Positions 41,901 to 50,377 of a stretch of DNA of 64,000 bases are shown here, one piece after another. The position numbers were made by a program, and so were the translations under genes. Positions within the stretch are counted from its first letter, which is position 1; each line of letters starts with the position of its first letter. A model generated the notes under the pieces. It was not told the DNA's origin, did not search any database, and worked only from the letters and a program-made list of their open reading frames with translations. Origin of the DNA: CAVVNC01 sp963750015 (lineage in GTDB: Bacteria > Desulfobacterota > Syntrophorhabdia > Syntrophorhabdales > WCHB1-27); the NCBI GenBank assembly GCA_963750015.1, contig CAVVPU010000177.1, positions 25,965 to 89,964 of the forward strand. Reading direction: 5' to 3'.

Positions 41901-43059
41901 GGGTATGCTCTAGAAATCGGAGAATCTCTTTGCCGGCCATCTGGTAAGGATCGGGGCCGGTTGCGGCCAGTCCATCTCTCATCCGTTCCAACTCTTTCCG
42001 AAGGAAGGATGTGTCATTATTTAACATAGAAACCATAGCCTTGGCAATCATGCGCGGGTCGAGAGACTGGATGAACTCGGGAAAGAGCTCTTTGCCCGCT
42101 ATGATATTCGGGAGGCTTATATAGTCGACCTTGGTCACGAGCCTGGCGATGAGGTAGGAGAAAAGCGATGTTTTGTAGAGCACGACCGAGGGCACACCCA
42201 GGATGGCGGCTTCCAAAGTCGCGCTTCCCGAGGCCACAAGTGCTGCGTCGGAGTGAGCAAGGCAGTCGTAAGCGAGTCCTCTGATGAGGCGAATGTTCTT
42301 TCGTCCCTTCGTGCTGGAATGGAAAAAATCAATGCCCAGGGAGTCGGCAACGGGCAAAAGCACGGTATATTCTCCCACGTCCCGATCCATGTGCTCGAGT
42401 ACCTTGAGGAGGACGGGCATGTGCCTCTCCACCTCGCTTTTTCTGCTTCCGGGCATCACGGTGATCACCGGCAAAGCGGGGTCGACGTCCCACATGGCGT
42501 AAAACTGCTCTTTCGCGTGAACGGGGTGCACGATCCTGGTGTAAGGATGTCCTACATAGGTAACAGGCACGCCATGGCGACGGTAGAAAGCCTCTTCGAA
42601 GGGCAGTATGGAGAGAACCAGGCTTACATTGGCCTTTATTTGTCTCACCCGGCCCTCGCGCCAGGCCCATATCTGAGGGGGTATGAAGTAGACCACGGGA
42701 ATATTGAGCTTCTTCGCCAAGCGAGCCACAAGCAGCAGGTTGAACCCGGGGAAATCGACCAATATGAGGAGCTGGGGGGCTTCCTTGAGGAGGTGTTCTT
42801 TCAAGACGCCATAAGCCTGACGGATATGACCGAGCTTTGAAAAAACCTCACCAATCCCTATGATGGAGATGTTCTTGTAGTCGTAGATGATGCGGACACC
42901 GGCGTCGCGCAGGACCCGGCTTCCGATGCCGCTGAACTCGATAGGGCAGAGGGCAGTAATGGCGGCGACAAGGTGCGCCCCATGAGTTTCGCCGGACAGC
43001 TCGCCGGTGACGATCACCGCTTTTCTATTCAACGGCCCCTCATTATTGGGGTTCAGCAC
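41875..43059 (-). CDS. lpxB: Lipid-A-disaccharide synthase
   Basis: A 394-residue GT-B enzyme (family GT19) that joins lipid X and UDP-2,3-diacylglucosamine into the lipid A disaccharide. TGELSGETHGAHLV near the N-terminus is the family's GExSGD-like block, with Glu-Thr in place of the usual Asp. YFIPPQIWAWREGRVRQIK (near 130) and PGSRKSEVERHMPVL (near 205) are further signatures. A 120-base gap with a small hairpin (ACCCAC/GTGGGT, 43149-43163) separates it from the upstream oxidoreductase, the only sizeable gap in the operon. Confidence 0.92.
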   Translation of the reverse strand: MLNPNNEGPLNRKAVIVTGELSGETHGAHLVAAITALCPIEFSGIGSRVLRDAGVRIIYDYKNISIIGIGEVFSKLGHIRQAYGVLKEHLLKEAPQLLILVDFPGFNLLLVARLAKKLNIPVVYFIPPQIWAWREGRVRQIKANVSLVLSILPFEEAFYRRHGVPVTYVGHPYTRIVHPVHAKEQFYAMWDVDPALPVITVMPGSRKSEVERHMPVLLKVLEHMDRDVGEYTVLLPVADSLGIDFFHSSTKGRKNIRLIRGLAYDCLAHSDAALVASGSATLEAAILGVPSVVLYKTSLFSYLIARLVTKVDYISLPNIIAGKELFPEFIQSLDPRMIAKAMVSMLNNDTSFLRKELERMRDGLAATGPDPYQMAGKEILRFLEHTHGPLPTTA

Positions 43060-43179
43060 CCCCTCGAACCAGGCTTGCCCTCGCGGACCATCGCCAACGG
43101 CGAGAGCTTGGTCCGCGATACGTTCTTGCCCTTTCTTCTAGGCCCCCGACCCACTTTGTGGGTGCCCCGGCCTCCCCGC

Positions 43180-44118
43180 TCAGGCGCGGGGTTCAGCCGA
43201 TCCCTTTTCGATTTGGGCAGTAATGCTGTCGGCAACCTGAAGTGCCCGAAGCCCGGCTTCACCGTCGACAATCTCTTCTTTCTCGCCCCTGATAGCCTTC
43301 ACGAAAGCCTTAAGCTCTTCCCCAACGGGATCGGAATGGGCAGCTTTGAAGGTGATGTTTCTTTCCCCGGCCTTCGGCACCCTTCTGCATGAGAACATCT
43401 TTCCAGTTGCCAGATCGAGGGAAAAATATCGTTCCTTATCGACTATCCGGAAGAGGCGCTCACGGGTCAGTGAAACCCTGCTCGCGCTCAGGCTCGCCAC
43501 ACAGCCGTCGGCAAATTCTATGCGGGCATGGGCTACATCGACTTTCTCTGTGAGAACGGGAGTGCCCCGGGCAGTTATCCCTTTTATGCCCGAGGAATTC
43601 AGGGCGAGGGCGAGGTCGATGTCATGAATCATCATGTCATGAATCACGTCGATATCGGTCGATCTGCCGCTGAAAGGACTCACACGCCAGGCCTCGATCA
43701 GGAAAGGGCTCTTCACGAGGGGGCGGGCTTTTCTGAAAGGCGGGCTGAAGCGCTCGAGGTGACCGATCTGCAGAACCAACCCAGTGCTTTTCGCCAGTTG
43801 GATGAGCTCCGATGCCTCGGCAAGGGTCGAGGCGATGGGTTTCTCTATGAAAACATGTACGCCTTTTTTCAGGAAGTCCCGGGCGACAGAAAAGTGGGAT
43901 TCCGTGGTAGAGGCAATGACCGCACCCTCCACCCCGTCCGATAGAGGTTCCTCATGAGTGCATGACCAGGAAACGCCGCATTTGTTCGCAGTTGCCTCCG
44001 CGCACGCGGAGTCGGCATCGACTACACAGGCAAGGCTGACCCCTTTCATCCCGGAGAGCTTCGATGCGTGGATCCGGCCCATGTGACCGGCTCCGATCAG
44101 ACAGAGCTTCAGCGGCAT
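43180..44118 (-). CDS. Gfo/Idh/MocA family oxidoreductase in the lipid A cluster (possible UDP-GlcNAc 3-dehydrogenase, GnnA-like)
   Basis: A 312-residue NAD(P)-dependent oxidoreductase with the nucleotide-binding loop LIGAGHMGRIHA (residues 6-17) and the catalytic Lys in HVFIEKPIAST (near 93). DIDVIHDMMIHDIDLAL supplies the conserved Asp/His pair. In some bacteria GnnA of this family oxidises UDP-GlcNAc at C3, and GnnB transaminates it, yielding amide-linked lipid A chains. No GnnB-like aminotransferase is here, so that role is only suggested by location between lpxA and lpxB. It overlaps lpxA by ten bases. Confidence 0.78.
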   Translation of the reverse strand: MPLKLCLIGAGHMGRIHASKLSGMKGVSLACVVDADSACAEATANKCGVSWSCTHEEPLSDGVEGAVIASTTESHFSVARDFLKKGVHVFIEKPIASTLAEASELIQLAKSTGLVLQIGHLERFSPPFRKARPLVKSPFLIEAWRVSPFSGRSTDIDVIHDMMIHDIDLALALNSSGIKGITARGTPVLTEKVDVAHARIEFADGCVASLSASRVSLTRERLFRIVDKERYFSLDLATGKMFSCRRVPKAGERNITFKAAHSDPVGEELKAFVKAIRGEKEEIVDGEAGLRALQVADSITAQIEKGSAEPRA

Positions 44119-44876
44119 ATGCCCCGCTCCGACGAACGAATAAAGGCAACCAGTTTAGCCACGTGCTCGCCTTCCAGCTCTTCATCGATTTTCTGAAGCG
44201 CTGCCTCGAGGGAGAGAGCAGATCTGAAGAGAAAGCGATACGCCCTTTTTAACCCCTCTATATCGGACTTGGTGAATCCTCTTCTTTCGAGTCCTATCAC
44301 GTTCAATCCGAAGAGCTTGGCCCTGTGTCCCGAGGCCGTTACGAATGGGGGTATGTCGTTCGGAATTCCCGTGAGTCCGCTGATCATGGCACTTTCTCCG
44401 ATCCTGCAAAACTGATGCACAGCCGATGGTCCGCTGATAAAAACGAAGTCTTGTATCTGAACGTGACCGGCCAGGGTGGCCCCGTTGGCCATGGTGATGT
44501 TGTTGCCAAGGGCACAGTCGTGTCCAATGTGACTATATGCCATGATGAAGCAGTTGTTCCCGACCCTGGTGGTCCAGTCCCGCTTGGTGCTGGCCCGGTT
44601 GATGGTGACATATTCTCTGATGGTGTTGTTGTCCCCGATTATACACGCCGTATCTTCGCCCTTGTAAGTAACGTCCTGGGGCGGGCCTCCGAGGCACGCA
44701 AAGGGGTGAATCACGCAGCGCTCGCCGATCTCGGCCCTGCCGTCGAGGGTGACGTGATTCAGAAGACGGGTCCCTGTGCCTATTTTTACGCCTTTACCCA
44801 CCACACAGTAAGGGCCTATTTCCACATCATCGGCAACTTCCGCCCCTTTTTCTACGACAGCCGTGGGGTGTATCAC
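44109..44876 (-). CDS. lpxA: Acyl-[ACP]-UDP-N-acetylglucosamine O-acyltransferase
   Basis: A 255-residue left-handed beta-helix protein made of hexapeptide repeats (for example VEIGPYCVVGKGVKIG), with a C-terminal helical domain. The catalytic His is in YSHIGHDC (near residue 122), and SAVHQFCRIG and GLERRGFTK are further family blocks. LpxA performs the first acylation of lipid A. The usual VTIHRGT reads VTINRAS and the GGCSG region reads ISGLTG; these positions could affect donor or acceptor choice. It overlaps fabZ by four bases. Confidence 0.92.
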   Translation of the reverse strand: MIHPTAVVEKGAEVADDVEIGPYCVVGKGVKIGTGTRLLNHVTLDGRAEIGERCVIHPFACLGGPPQDVTYKGEDTACIIGDNNTIREYVTINRASTKRDWTTRVGNNCFIMAYSHIGHDCALGNNITMANGATLAGHVQIQDFVFISGPSAVHQFCRIGESAMISGLTGIPNDIPPFVTASGHRAKLFGLNVIGLERRGFTKSDIEGLKRAYRFLFRSALSLEAALQKIDEELEGEHVAKLVAFIRSSERGICR

Positions 44877-45313
44877 ACTCCCTCCTTGTACTCCTGCAGC
44901 GTGGCCATGATCTGGGCCTCCGCAACCTTCTTTTCATCCACATAGGCTTGCCCGTCGAAGACCCACACCTCTCTTCTGTGCTTAACCACCTCGAGGACGA
45001 GTCTGAGCTGGTCTCCGGGGACCACCGGTCTACGGAACCTCGCGTTATCTATCCCGACGAATCGAACGTCGCCCTTGAGGCCCGGGAAAGACTTGAAGGC
45101 CAGGATACCCCCGGTTTGCGCAAGGGCTTCAATGATGAGCACTCCCGGCATGATCGGCTTGCCGGGAAAGTGGCCGGGAAAAAAAGGCTCATTAAAGGTG
45201 ACGTTCTTTATACCTACGATCCTTTTTTGGGGCTCGAGCTCCACGATCCTGTCCACAAGAAGAAAGGGATAATTGTGGGGCATGAGGGTGAGTATCTCAC
45301 TGATCTCTATCAT
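44873..45313 (-). CDS. fabZ: 3-hydroxyacyl-[ACP] dehydratase FabZ
   Basis: A 146-residue hot-dog-fold dehydratase of fatty acid synthesis. The catalytic His lies in FFPGHFPGKPIMPGVL (near residue 51) and the catalytic Glu in LIIEALAQTGG (near 65). PHNYPFLLVDRI opens the protein. Clustering with lpxA and lpxD is common, as both draw on the same 3-hydroxyacyl-ACP pool. It overlaps lpxD by 17 bases and lpxA by four. Confidence 0.94.
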   Translation of the reverse strand: MIEISEILTLMPHNYPFLLVDRIVELEPQKRIVGIKNVTFNEPFFPGHFPGKPIMPGVLIIEALAQTGGILAFKSFPGLKGDVRFVGIDNARFRRPVVPGDQLRLVLEVVKHRREVWVFDGQAYVDEKKVAEAQIMATLQEYKEGV

Positions 45314-46334
45314 CTTTTGCCTCAGGGAAGAGTTTTGCTTCCATCTTACCCATTCGTTCGAACAGATCGGGCAGCCTCCTCAGGTAGCTCTGCATCCTGA
45401 GCCAGTCGCGCTGTGCCATATGAGGGTTGCCGCCGATTTTTGAATTGCTCCTCACGCTCTTCGTGATGCCTGTTCCACCCGCTGCCATGACGTTGTCACC
45501 TATGGTTACATGGTCGGCTACCCCGGCCTTGCCGCCCAGGACCACATTCCTTCCGAGGGATGTGCTTCCCGCTATTCCAACCTGGGATACAAGTATTGAG
45601 TTCTCACCGACCGTCACACTATGGGCGATCTGCACGAGGTTGTCTATCTTGGTTCCCTTCTTGATTATCGTTTTCTGGAGCGAGGCCCGGTCAATGCAGG
45701 TATTGGCGCCTATCTCCACATCATCTTCTATCTCGAGCGTGCCTAGTTGAGGTATTCTCCGATGGCGTTCTCCATCCCAGACGTACCCGAAGCCGTCACC
45801 ACCGAGCACCGACCCCGAATGGACCCTGACCCTTCTGCCGATATTTGTTCCGGGGTATACGGTCACGTTCGGATAGAGTACGGTGGCCTCGCCCACCACT
45901 ACGTCACGACCGATGAAACAGAAGGGGTAGATGACCGCGTCCTTGGCTATGCGAGCCCCCTCCTCGACGCAGACATAAGGGAAGATCGAGGCCTCTTCGG
46001 AGACGACGGCGGAAGAGGCAACACGGGCAGAGGGATCTATGCCTTTCTTCGCATGGATCGACGCCTCGAAAAGCTCGGCCACCGTAATCTGGGCCAGGGC
46101 AGGGTTGGCGACGACGACCACATTGCGCCCCGAGAGTGAACCCGATTCGAGGTCGGGACCGACTATTATTGCGGAAGCGCGGCAAACAGGCAACCACCTC
46201 TCGAAAGACCTGTTGGCAAGAAAAGTGATTTCCCCGTCTTTGGCATCCGTGACGGAAGCTATGCCCCGTATCTCCGTCTCTCCATCACCGGATAGCTTCC
46301 CATCTATCCTGGAGACAATCTCCCTGAGCTTCAT
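45297..46334 (-). CDS. lpxD: UDP-3-O-acylglucosamine N-acyltransferase
   Basis: A 345-residue protein: an N-terminal uridine-binding domain (1-100, including ASVTDAKDGEITFLAN), then a left-handed beta-helix of hexapeptide repeats and a C-terminal helix. The catalytic His is in LVQIAHSVTVGENS (near 240), and GGDGFGYVWDGERHRRIPQLG is a family block. LpxD adds the second, amide-linked acyl chain. It overlaps the Skp-like gene by one base and fabZ by 17. Confidence 0.92.
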   Translation of the reverse strand: MKLREIVSRIDGKLSGDGETEIRGIASVTDAKDGEITFLANRSFERWLPVCRASAIIVGPDLESGSLSGRNVVVVANPALAQITVAELFEASIHAKKGIDPSARVASSAVVSEEASIFPYVCVEEGARIAKDAVIYPFCFIGRDVVVGEATVLYPNVTVYPGTNIGRRVRVHSGSVLGGDGFGYVWDGERHRRIPQLGTLEIEDDVEIGANTCIDRASLQKTIIKKGTKIDNLVQIAHSVTVGENSILVSQVGIAGSTSLGRNVVLGGKAGVADHVTIGDNVMAAGGTGITKSVRSNSKIGGNPHMAQRDWLRMQSYLRRLPDLFERMGKMEAKLFPEAKDDRDQ

Positions 46335-46894
46335 TATTTCTTCTGGGCAGGGGCAGGAGTAGGGGCCTTCTTCGCCATCTGATTGTACTGGGCGATCACC
46401 TTGTCGGTGATGTCTATGGAGGGAGAGGCATAAAGGATAACCGGCTGGTTCTTCTCGAGGATAAGGGTATACTTTTCCGTTTCACCTATACCCCTCACGA
46501 TCCCCTCGAGATCCTTCAGAATCTTTTGGGTCATCTCCTGGTCTTTCTGCTGGAGCTCCGTCTGATAGTCGGTCTGAACCCTTTGATAGTCTTTTACCTT
46601 GTTTTGATAGTCTTTCTCTTTCGCTGCCCGCGCTTCGGGTGTAATGGTGGCCGTCTGTTTTTCGATGGCGTCCTTCAGCTTCTGGATCTCATCCTGTCTC
46701 TGGGTGATTTCTTTCTTGCGCTTTTCATACTCGTCGGTGAGGCTCTTCTTTGCTTCCTTTCCCTTTTCCGACTCGAGCATCACCTTTTGTATATCCAAAT
46801 AGGCAATCTTTAGCGCGGGTGCTTGAGCCCTTACCTGGAAGGGTAAAAACGCTGCTATTGCGAACGCCAAAAGGGCTGCGAGATTCCTTTTCAT
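46334..46894 (-). CDS. skp: OmpH/Skp-family periplasmic chaperone
   Basis: A 186-residue exported protein. The signal peptide (AALLAFAIAAFLPFQVRA) is followed by LKIAYLDIQKVMLESEKGKEA, the conserved opening of OmpH/Skp, and a long charged coiled-coil region (residues 45-140), the tentacle of the Skp trimer. The C-terminal strand KYTLILEKNQPVILYAS completes the beta body. It carries nascent outer-membrane proteins to BamA, which is encoded 11 bases upstream. A Pro/Ala tail ends the protein. Confidence 0.88.
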   Translation of the reverse strand: MKRNLAALLAFAIAAFLPFQVRAQAPALKIAYLDIQKVMLESEKGKEAKKSLTDEYEKRKKEITQRQDEIQKLKDAIEKQTATITPEARAAKEKDYQNKVKDYQRVQTDYQTELQQKDQEMTQKILKDLEGIVRGIGETEKYTLILEKNQPVILYASPSIDITDKVIAQYNQMAKKAPTPAPAQKK

Positions 46895-46905
46895 GATTCC
46901 TCCTG

Positions 46906-49155
46906 TTAGAATGGCCTTCCCATCGAAAAATCGAAGACTGCTCCCTTTTCTCCTATTTGCCTGTTCAAATTAAACCCCAGTTCCACCCTTATAGGGCCAA
47001 AGGGCGAGTACCAGCGCATGCCAAAGCCGGCTGCGGGCCTGAGGGCGCTCAAGAAGCCGCTCATGTTATTGAAGCCTTTGCCGTAATCGAAGAATATATC
47101 ACCTTTCAGTCCGGCGGCCGGATAAATGGGGTAGATCCACTCCGAATTAAAGTATAGCTCATTCGTGCCGCCTATAACGTCGTTTGTTACAGGATCGAGA
47201 GGTCCTGCCTCGCCATATTTAAAACCCCTCACCGAATCGATGCCGCCGACGAAAAACCGGTCGAAGATCGGTACGGCCACCCCTCCGTATTGCCTCGCCG
47301 TTCCCGCGGTGCCCCTGAGGAAGAAAGTAGTGTCATATTTCCAGGGGAAGTAGCGCCCGTAGGAAAGGATCAACTTATCGAATTTATTGTCACCAAAAAG
47401 GGGGCCGCCGGCAAATTGGTCGGTAACGGAAGCTATCGTTCCCTTCATGGGGTTCAGGACATCGTCTAACGAGTTGTAGACAAGGGCGCCGGTTATGCTG
47501 CTTGTTGTCGAGATACCCGCCTGCCGTTGCACATAGCTCGAGGCGTCCGATTCCACGCGGGAGACTTTGTCTGACTCATAGCCATACCGCAGGCTTGCCG
47601 TCAGGTAGTCCGTGAGGGGACGCGCTAAGGTAAAGGAACCGCCGTCTCCGCTATAGCGGTAAGTAGTGAAGATTCTCTCCGTGTTGAATACGTTGAAGGA
47701 AGAGGATATATTCGTATCGAAGGTGTATGGCTGTACGTAGGTGAAGTCGTAAAGATGCGAGATCGAGCTGATCGAGGCATTCAGATATGCCTTCTGGCCG
47801 GTGCCGAAGAGATTTTCCTGGCTTACGCCCCCCGTTATCATTCCTTTCTCGTCGGTGCTGTATCCGACTCCTAGGGAAAAAGTGCCTGTTGCTTTCTCTT
47901 CGACGAGAACGTCAAGATTGACCAGATCGGGGTCGTCCGTCTTTTCAGTCTTAAGATCGACTGTCTTGAAATAGGTGGTATTTGTAAGCTTCCGTTTGCT
48001 CTCTTTCAGGTTCGAGCTGGAGTAAAGGTCACCTTCCGCAACCTTCATCTCGCGCCGAATTACCTTGTCCCTGGTCTTCGAGTTGCCAATTATATTGATC
48101 CGGTTGAAATAAACCTCAGTGCCCTGGGCTATATCGAAGAGAAGGTCCACCGTCTTTTCGTCGTCGTTGATAGCGGTGAGCGGGGCAATATCTGTGAAGG
48201 CATACCCCTTATCCTGATAAAGATCGGTGAGGCTCGTTATGTCAGCCTGGAAAAGAGAGGACCTGAAGGTTGCTCCTGTCTTGCTCTTCAGCTTCTTCCT
48301 GAGTTCCGGGTCGCCGACAAGGAGGTCGCCCTTGAAATCGATCTTTCCCACCTTATACAGGTCTCCCTCTTCGAGGGGTATGGAGATGGATATCGTTTTC
48401 CCGTCCTTGGATATCTTGATATCCGGCATGCCCACCTTGACCCTGACATACCCCTGATCGTGATAGAAAGCCTCTATCTGTTGCCGGTCTTCGCCGATCA
48501 CGTCCTCGTCCAGAGTACCGGAGCCCGTAAACCATGAGAACCATCCCTTCTCCTGAGTCCTCATGACGGCCTTGATCTTGCTCGCCTTGATATGATTGTT
48601 GCCCACAAAGGTTATCTTGCGAACATATGCTCGCTGCGGCTCCTCTATGAGAAATCGAAGGCTTGCCTTATACCCTTCCTCAGTCTCGATCTCATAGCTC
48701 ACCTTCGCGGCATAATACCCCTTGCTCGCGTAAAGCTTCTTTATTTCGTCGACACTCTGTTTGGCCACGTCCAGGTTGAGGACGGCGCCCGTCTTTATCT
48801 TGAGCTTATCACGTATATCTTCGGTTTTGACTTTCTTGTTTCCTACGATGTAGATGGCGCTCACCGACGGCCTTTCTACCACGACGAAGGTCACTGCCTT
48901 ACCCTTGTCAATGTCCTTCACGTCCACCATGACGTCGCCGAAATAGCCTGTCTTATAGATGCTTTTCAGGTCTTCCCCGATCTTTACCGGATCGTAGACG
49001 TCGCCGACCTTGGTCTTGACGGCGTTCAGAACCACGCCTTTGTCGATCCTCTCGTTGCCCACGACGTCGACTCGGGCTATCTTGTCCGCCTCGGCCGCCA
49101 ATAGCACGCTGCTGAAAATTGCGCAAAGAATAAGGGAGACTGCCAAGTATTTCAT
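46906..49155 (-). CDS. bamA: Outer membrane protein assembly factor BamA
   Basis: A 749-residue Omp85 protein. A signal peptide (LAVSLILCAIFSSVLLA) is followed by five POTRA domains (about residues 25-420) and a 16-stranded barrel. The loop-6 motif reads VRGFKYGEAGP (near 655). The C-terminus ends in Phe (SMGRPF), the sorting signal for the barrel. It inserts beta-barrel proteins into the outer membrane. It is the first gene of the envelope operon; TTTACA about 33 bases upstream with a poor -10 (TAACTT) may be its promoter. The 128-base gap to nth has no gene. Confidence 0.94.
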   Translation of the reverse strand: MKYLAVSLILCAIFSSVLLAAEADKIARVDVVGNERIDKGVVLNAVKTKVGDVYDPVKIGEDLKSIYKTGYFGDVMVDVKDIDKGKAVTFVVVERPSVSAIYIVGNKKVKTEDIRDKLKIKTGAVLNLDVAKQSVDEIKKLYASKGYYAAKVSYEIETEEGYKASLRFLIEEPQRAYVRKITFVGNNHIKASKIKAVMRTQEKGWFSWFTGSGTLDEDVIGEDRQQIEAFYHDQGYVRVKVGMPDIKISKDGKTISISIPLEEGDLYKVGKIDFKGDLLVGDPELRKKLKSKTGATFRSSLFQADITSLTDLYQDKGYAFTDIAPLTAINDDEKTVDLLFDIAQGTEVYFNRINIIGNSKTRDKVIRREMKVAEGDLYSSSNLKESKRKLTNTTYFKTVDLKTEKTDDPDLVNLDVLVEEKATGTFSLGVGYSTDEKGMITGGVSQENLFGTGQKAYLNASISSISHLYDFTYVQPYTFDTNISSSFNVFNTERIFTTYRYSGDGGSFTLARPLTDYLTASLRYGYESDKVSRVESDASSYVQRQAGISTTSSITGALVYNSLDDVLNPMKGTIASVTDQFAGGPLFGDNKFDKLILSYGRYFPWKYDTTFFLRGTAGTARQYGGVAVPIFDRFFVGGIDSVRGFKYGEAGPLDPVTNDVIGGTNELYFNSEWIYPIYPAAGLKGDIFFDYGKGFNNMSGFLSALRPAAGFGMRWYSPFGPIRVELGFNLNRQIGEKGAVFDFSMGRPF

Positions 49156-49283
49156 TCAGGTAGGAAAGTTAGCAAATAAATGGGTAATTGTAAAGGCAAA
49201 AAGGAACGGCGAGACAGTATGGAGGTGAGATAGGGCCTTTTTTGCCGGCCTTTGCCATAGGGCGCACCCGGCAAGGAGTTCCC

Positions 49284-49937
49284 TTAGCGTGATCTCGTGA
49301 TCCCTGTCCGGGCGCATAGATCGAAGACCGGACATCTCGAGCAGAAGGGCGACAAAGGCGCACACGTCCTGCGGCCGTGGGTGACGAGGAGAGGATTATA
49401 GATGATCCAGTACTTGCGCGGCAGGCTCTTTCTGAGGGCCTCCTCGGTCTGTTCCGGCGTTTTCGTCCTGACTGCGCCGAGCCGGTTCGAAATGCGGTGA
49501 ACGTGCGTGTCTACCGCGATGCCGGCCTTGCCGAACCCTTCGGTGACTACGATGTTGGCAGTCTTTCTTCCGATACCGCGGATAGTCGTCAGCTCTTCTA
49601 TGGTATCAGGCACCTTCCGTCCGTACTTCACGATGATCGTTTGGGAAACTTCTTTGATAAGACGGGACTTGTTGCGGTAAAAGCCTACGGGGTAAATGAT
49701 TTTTTCGAGCTCCTCAGTCGGGATGGAGAGCAGCTCGTCCGGAGTGCGCGCCCTTTTCATGAGCCTTTCCATCGCTTTTTCGGTGGTCTCATCTTTTGTC
49801 CTGAGGCTTAAGAGGCAGCCGATGAGGACGAGAAAAGGACTCCTCTCCTCGGAAGCGATCCGGGTGAGGACCGGCACATCCGACTCGTAGAACTGCTTGA
49901 GCCTGTCGACAAGTTTGGCAAAGGGATAGGCTTTCAA
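49284..49937 (-). CDS. nth: Endonuclease III
   Basis: A 217-residue DNA glycosylase/AP lyase for oxidised pyrimidines. The helix-hairpin-helix TIRGIGRKTANIVV carries the catalytic Lys (near residue 121), VDTHVHRISNRLG the catalytic Asp (near 140), and the C-terminal CAPLSPFCSRCPVFDLC the [4Fe-4S] loop (C-x6-C-x2-C-x5-C). The next gene upstream overlaps it by four bases (ATGA). It starts a minus-strand group with Mut7-C, methylthioadenosine enzymes and ligA. Confidence 0.93.
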   Translation of the reverse strand: MKAYPFAKLVDRLKQFYESDVPVLTRIASEERSPFLVLIGCLLSLRTKDETTEKAMERLMKRARTPDELLSIPTEELEKIIYPVGFYRNKSRLIKEVSQTIIVKYGRKVPDTIEELTTIRGIGRKTANIVVTEGFGKAGIAVDTHVHRISNRLGAVRTKTPEQTEEALRKSLPRKYWIIYNPLLVTHGRRTCAPLSPFCSRCPVFDLCARTGITRSR

Positions 49938-50377
49938 GTCAAAACCTCCTCGATGAGCCGATCCAGACCTTTTGTGTGGGAACCCTCCCAGTAGACGCGT
50001 CCGCAGGAGGAACAGTGTTTGAAGCCGTCGTACTGGTGGTAGATGAATTCGGGCACGAGGATTTCTATTTCCGTCTTATCCACCTCGAACAACTCCTTGT
50101 TGCATTCTATGCATCTGTTCAGAGTCAGTTCCCGCGCCACCTCGCTCCTGATCAATTCTTTGATTTCCCGAAGCTGCTCCCTCGCCGAGTCGGACTTCAC
50201 CAGGACAACCCTGGGGAAATTCTGTGTCTTCTTTCGGCGGGTGAGAAAGATGCGATCCTTTTCTTCCCGTTTAAACCTCTCAAGGACCGCATCGTCTCGG
50301 GCGTATTCCGCATCGAAGCCCAGGACCCGCAGATACTTGGCCAAGCGTCCGAGCATCGCGTCGCAGACAAATCTCAT
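49934..50377 (-). CDS. Mut7-C RNase domain protein (DUF82)
   Basis: A 147-residue protein. RFVCDAMLGRLAKYLRVLGFD (residues 2-22) is the PIN-like Mut7-C opening, followed by an RIFLTRRKK stretch. A zinc ribbon is formed by CIECNKE (near 91) and CSSCGRVYWEGSH (near 122). The domain occurs at the C-terminus of Mut-7 3'-5' exonucleases and alone in bacteria, where an RNase role is predicted but not shown. It overlaps nth and the deaminase gene by four bases on each side. Confidence 0.8.
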   Translation of the reverse strand: MRFVCDAMLGRLAKYLRVLGFDAEYARDDAVLERFKREEKDRIFLTRRKKTQNFPRVVLVKSDSAREQLREIKELIRSEVARELTLNRCIECNKELFEVDKTEIEILVPEFIYHQYDGFKHCSSCGRVYWEGSHTKGLDRLIEEVLT

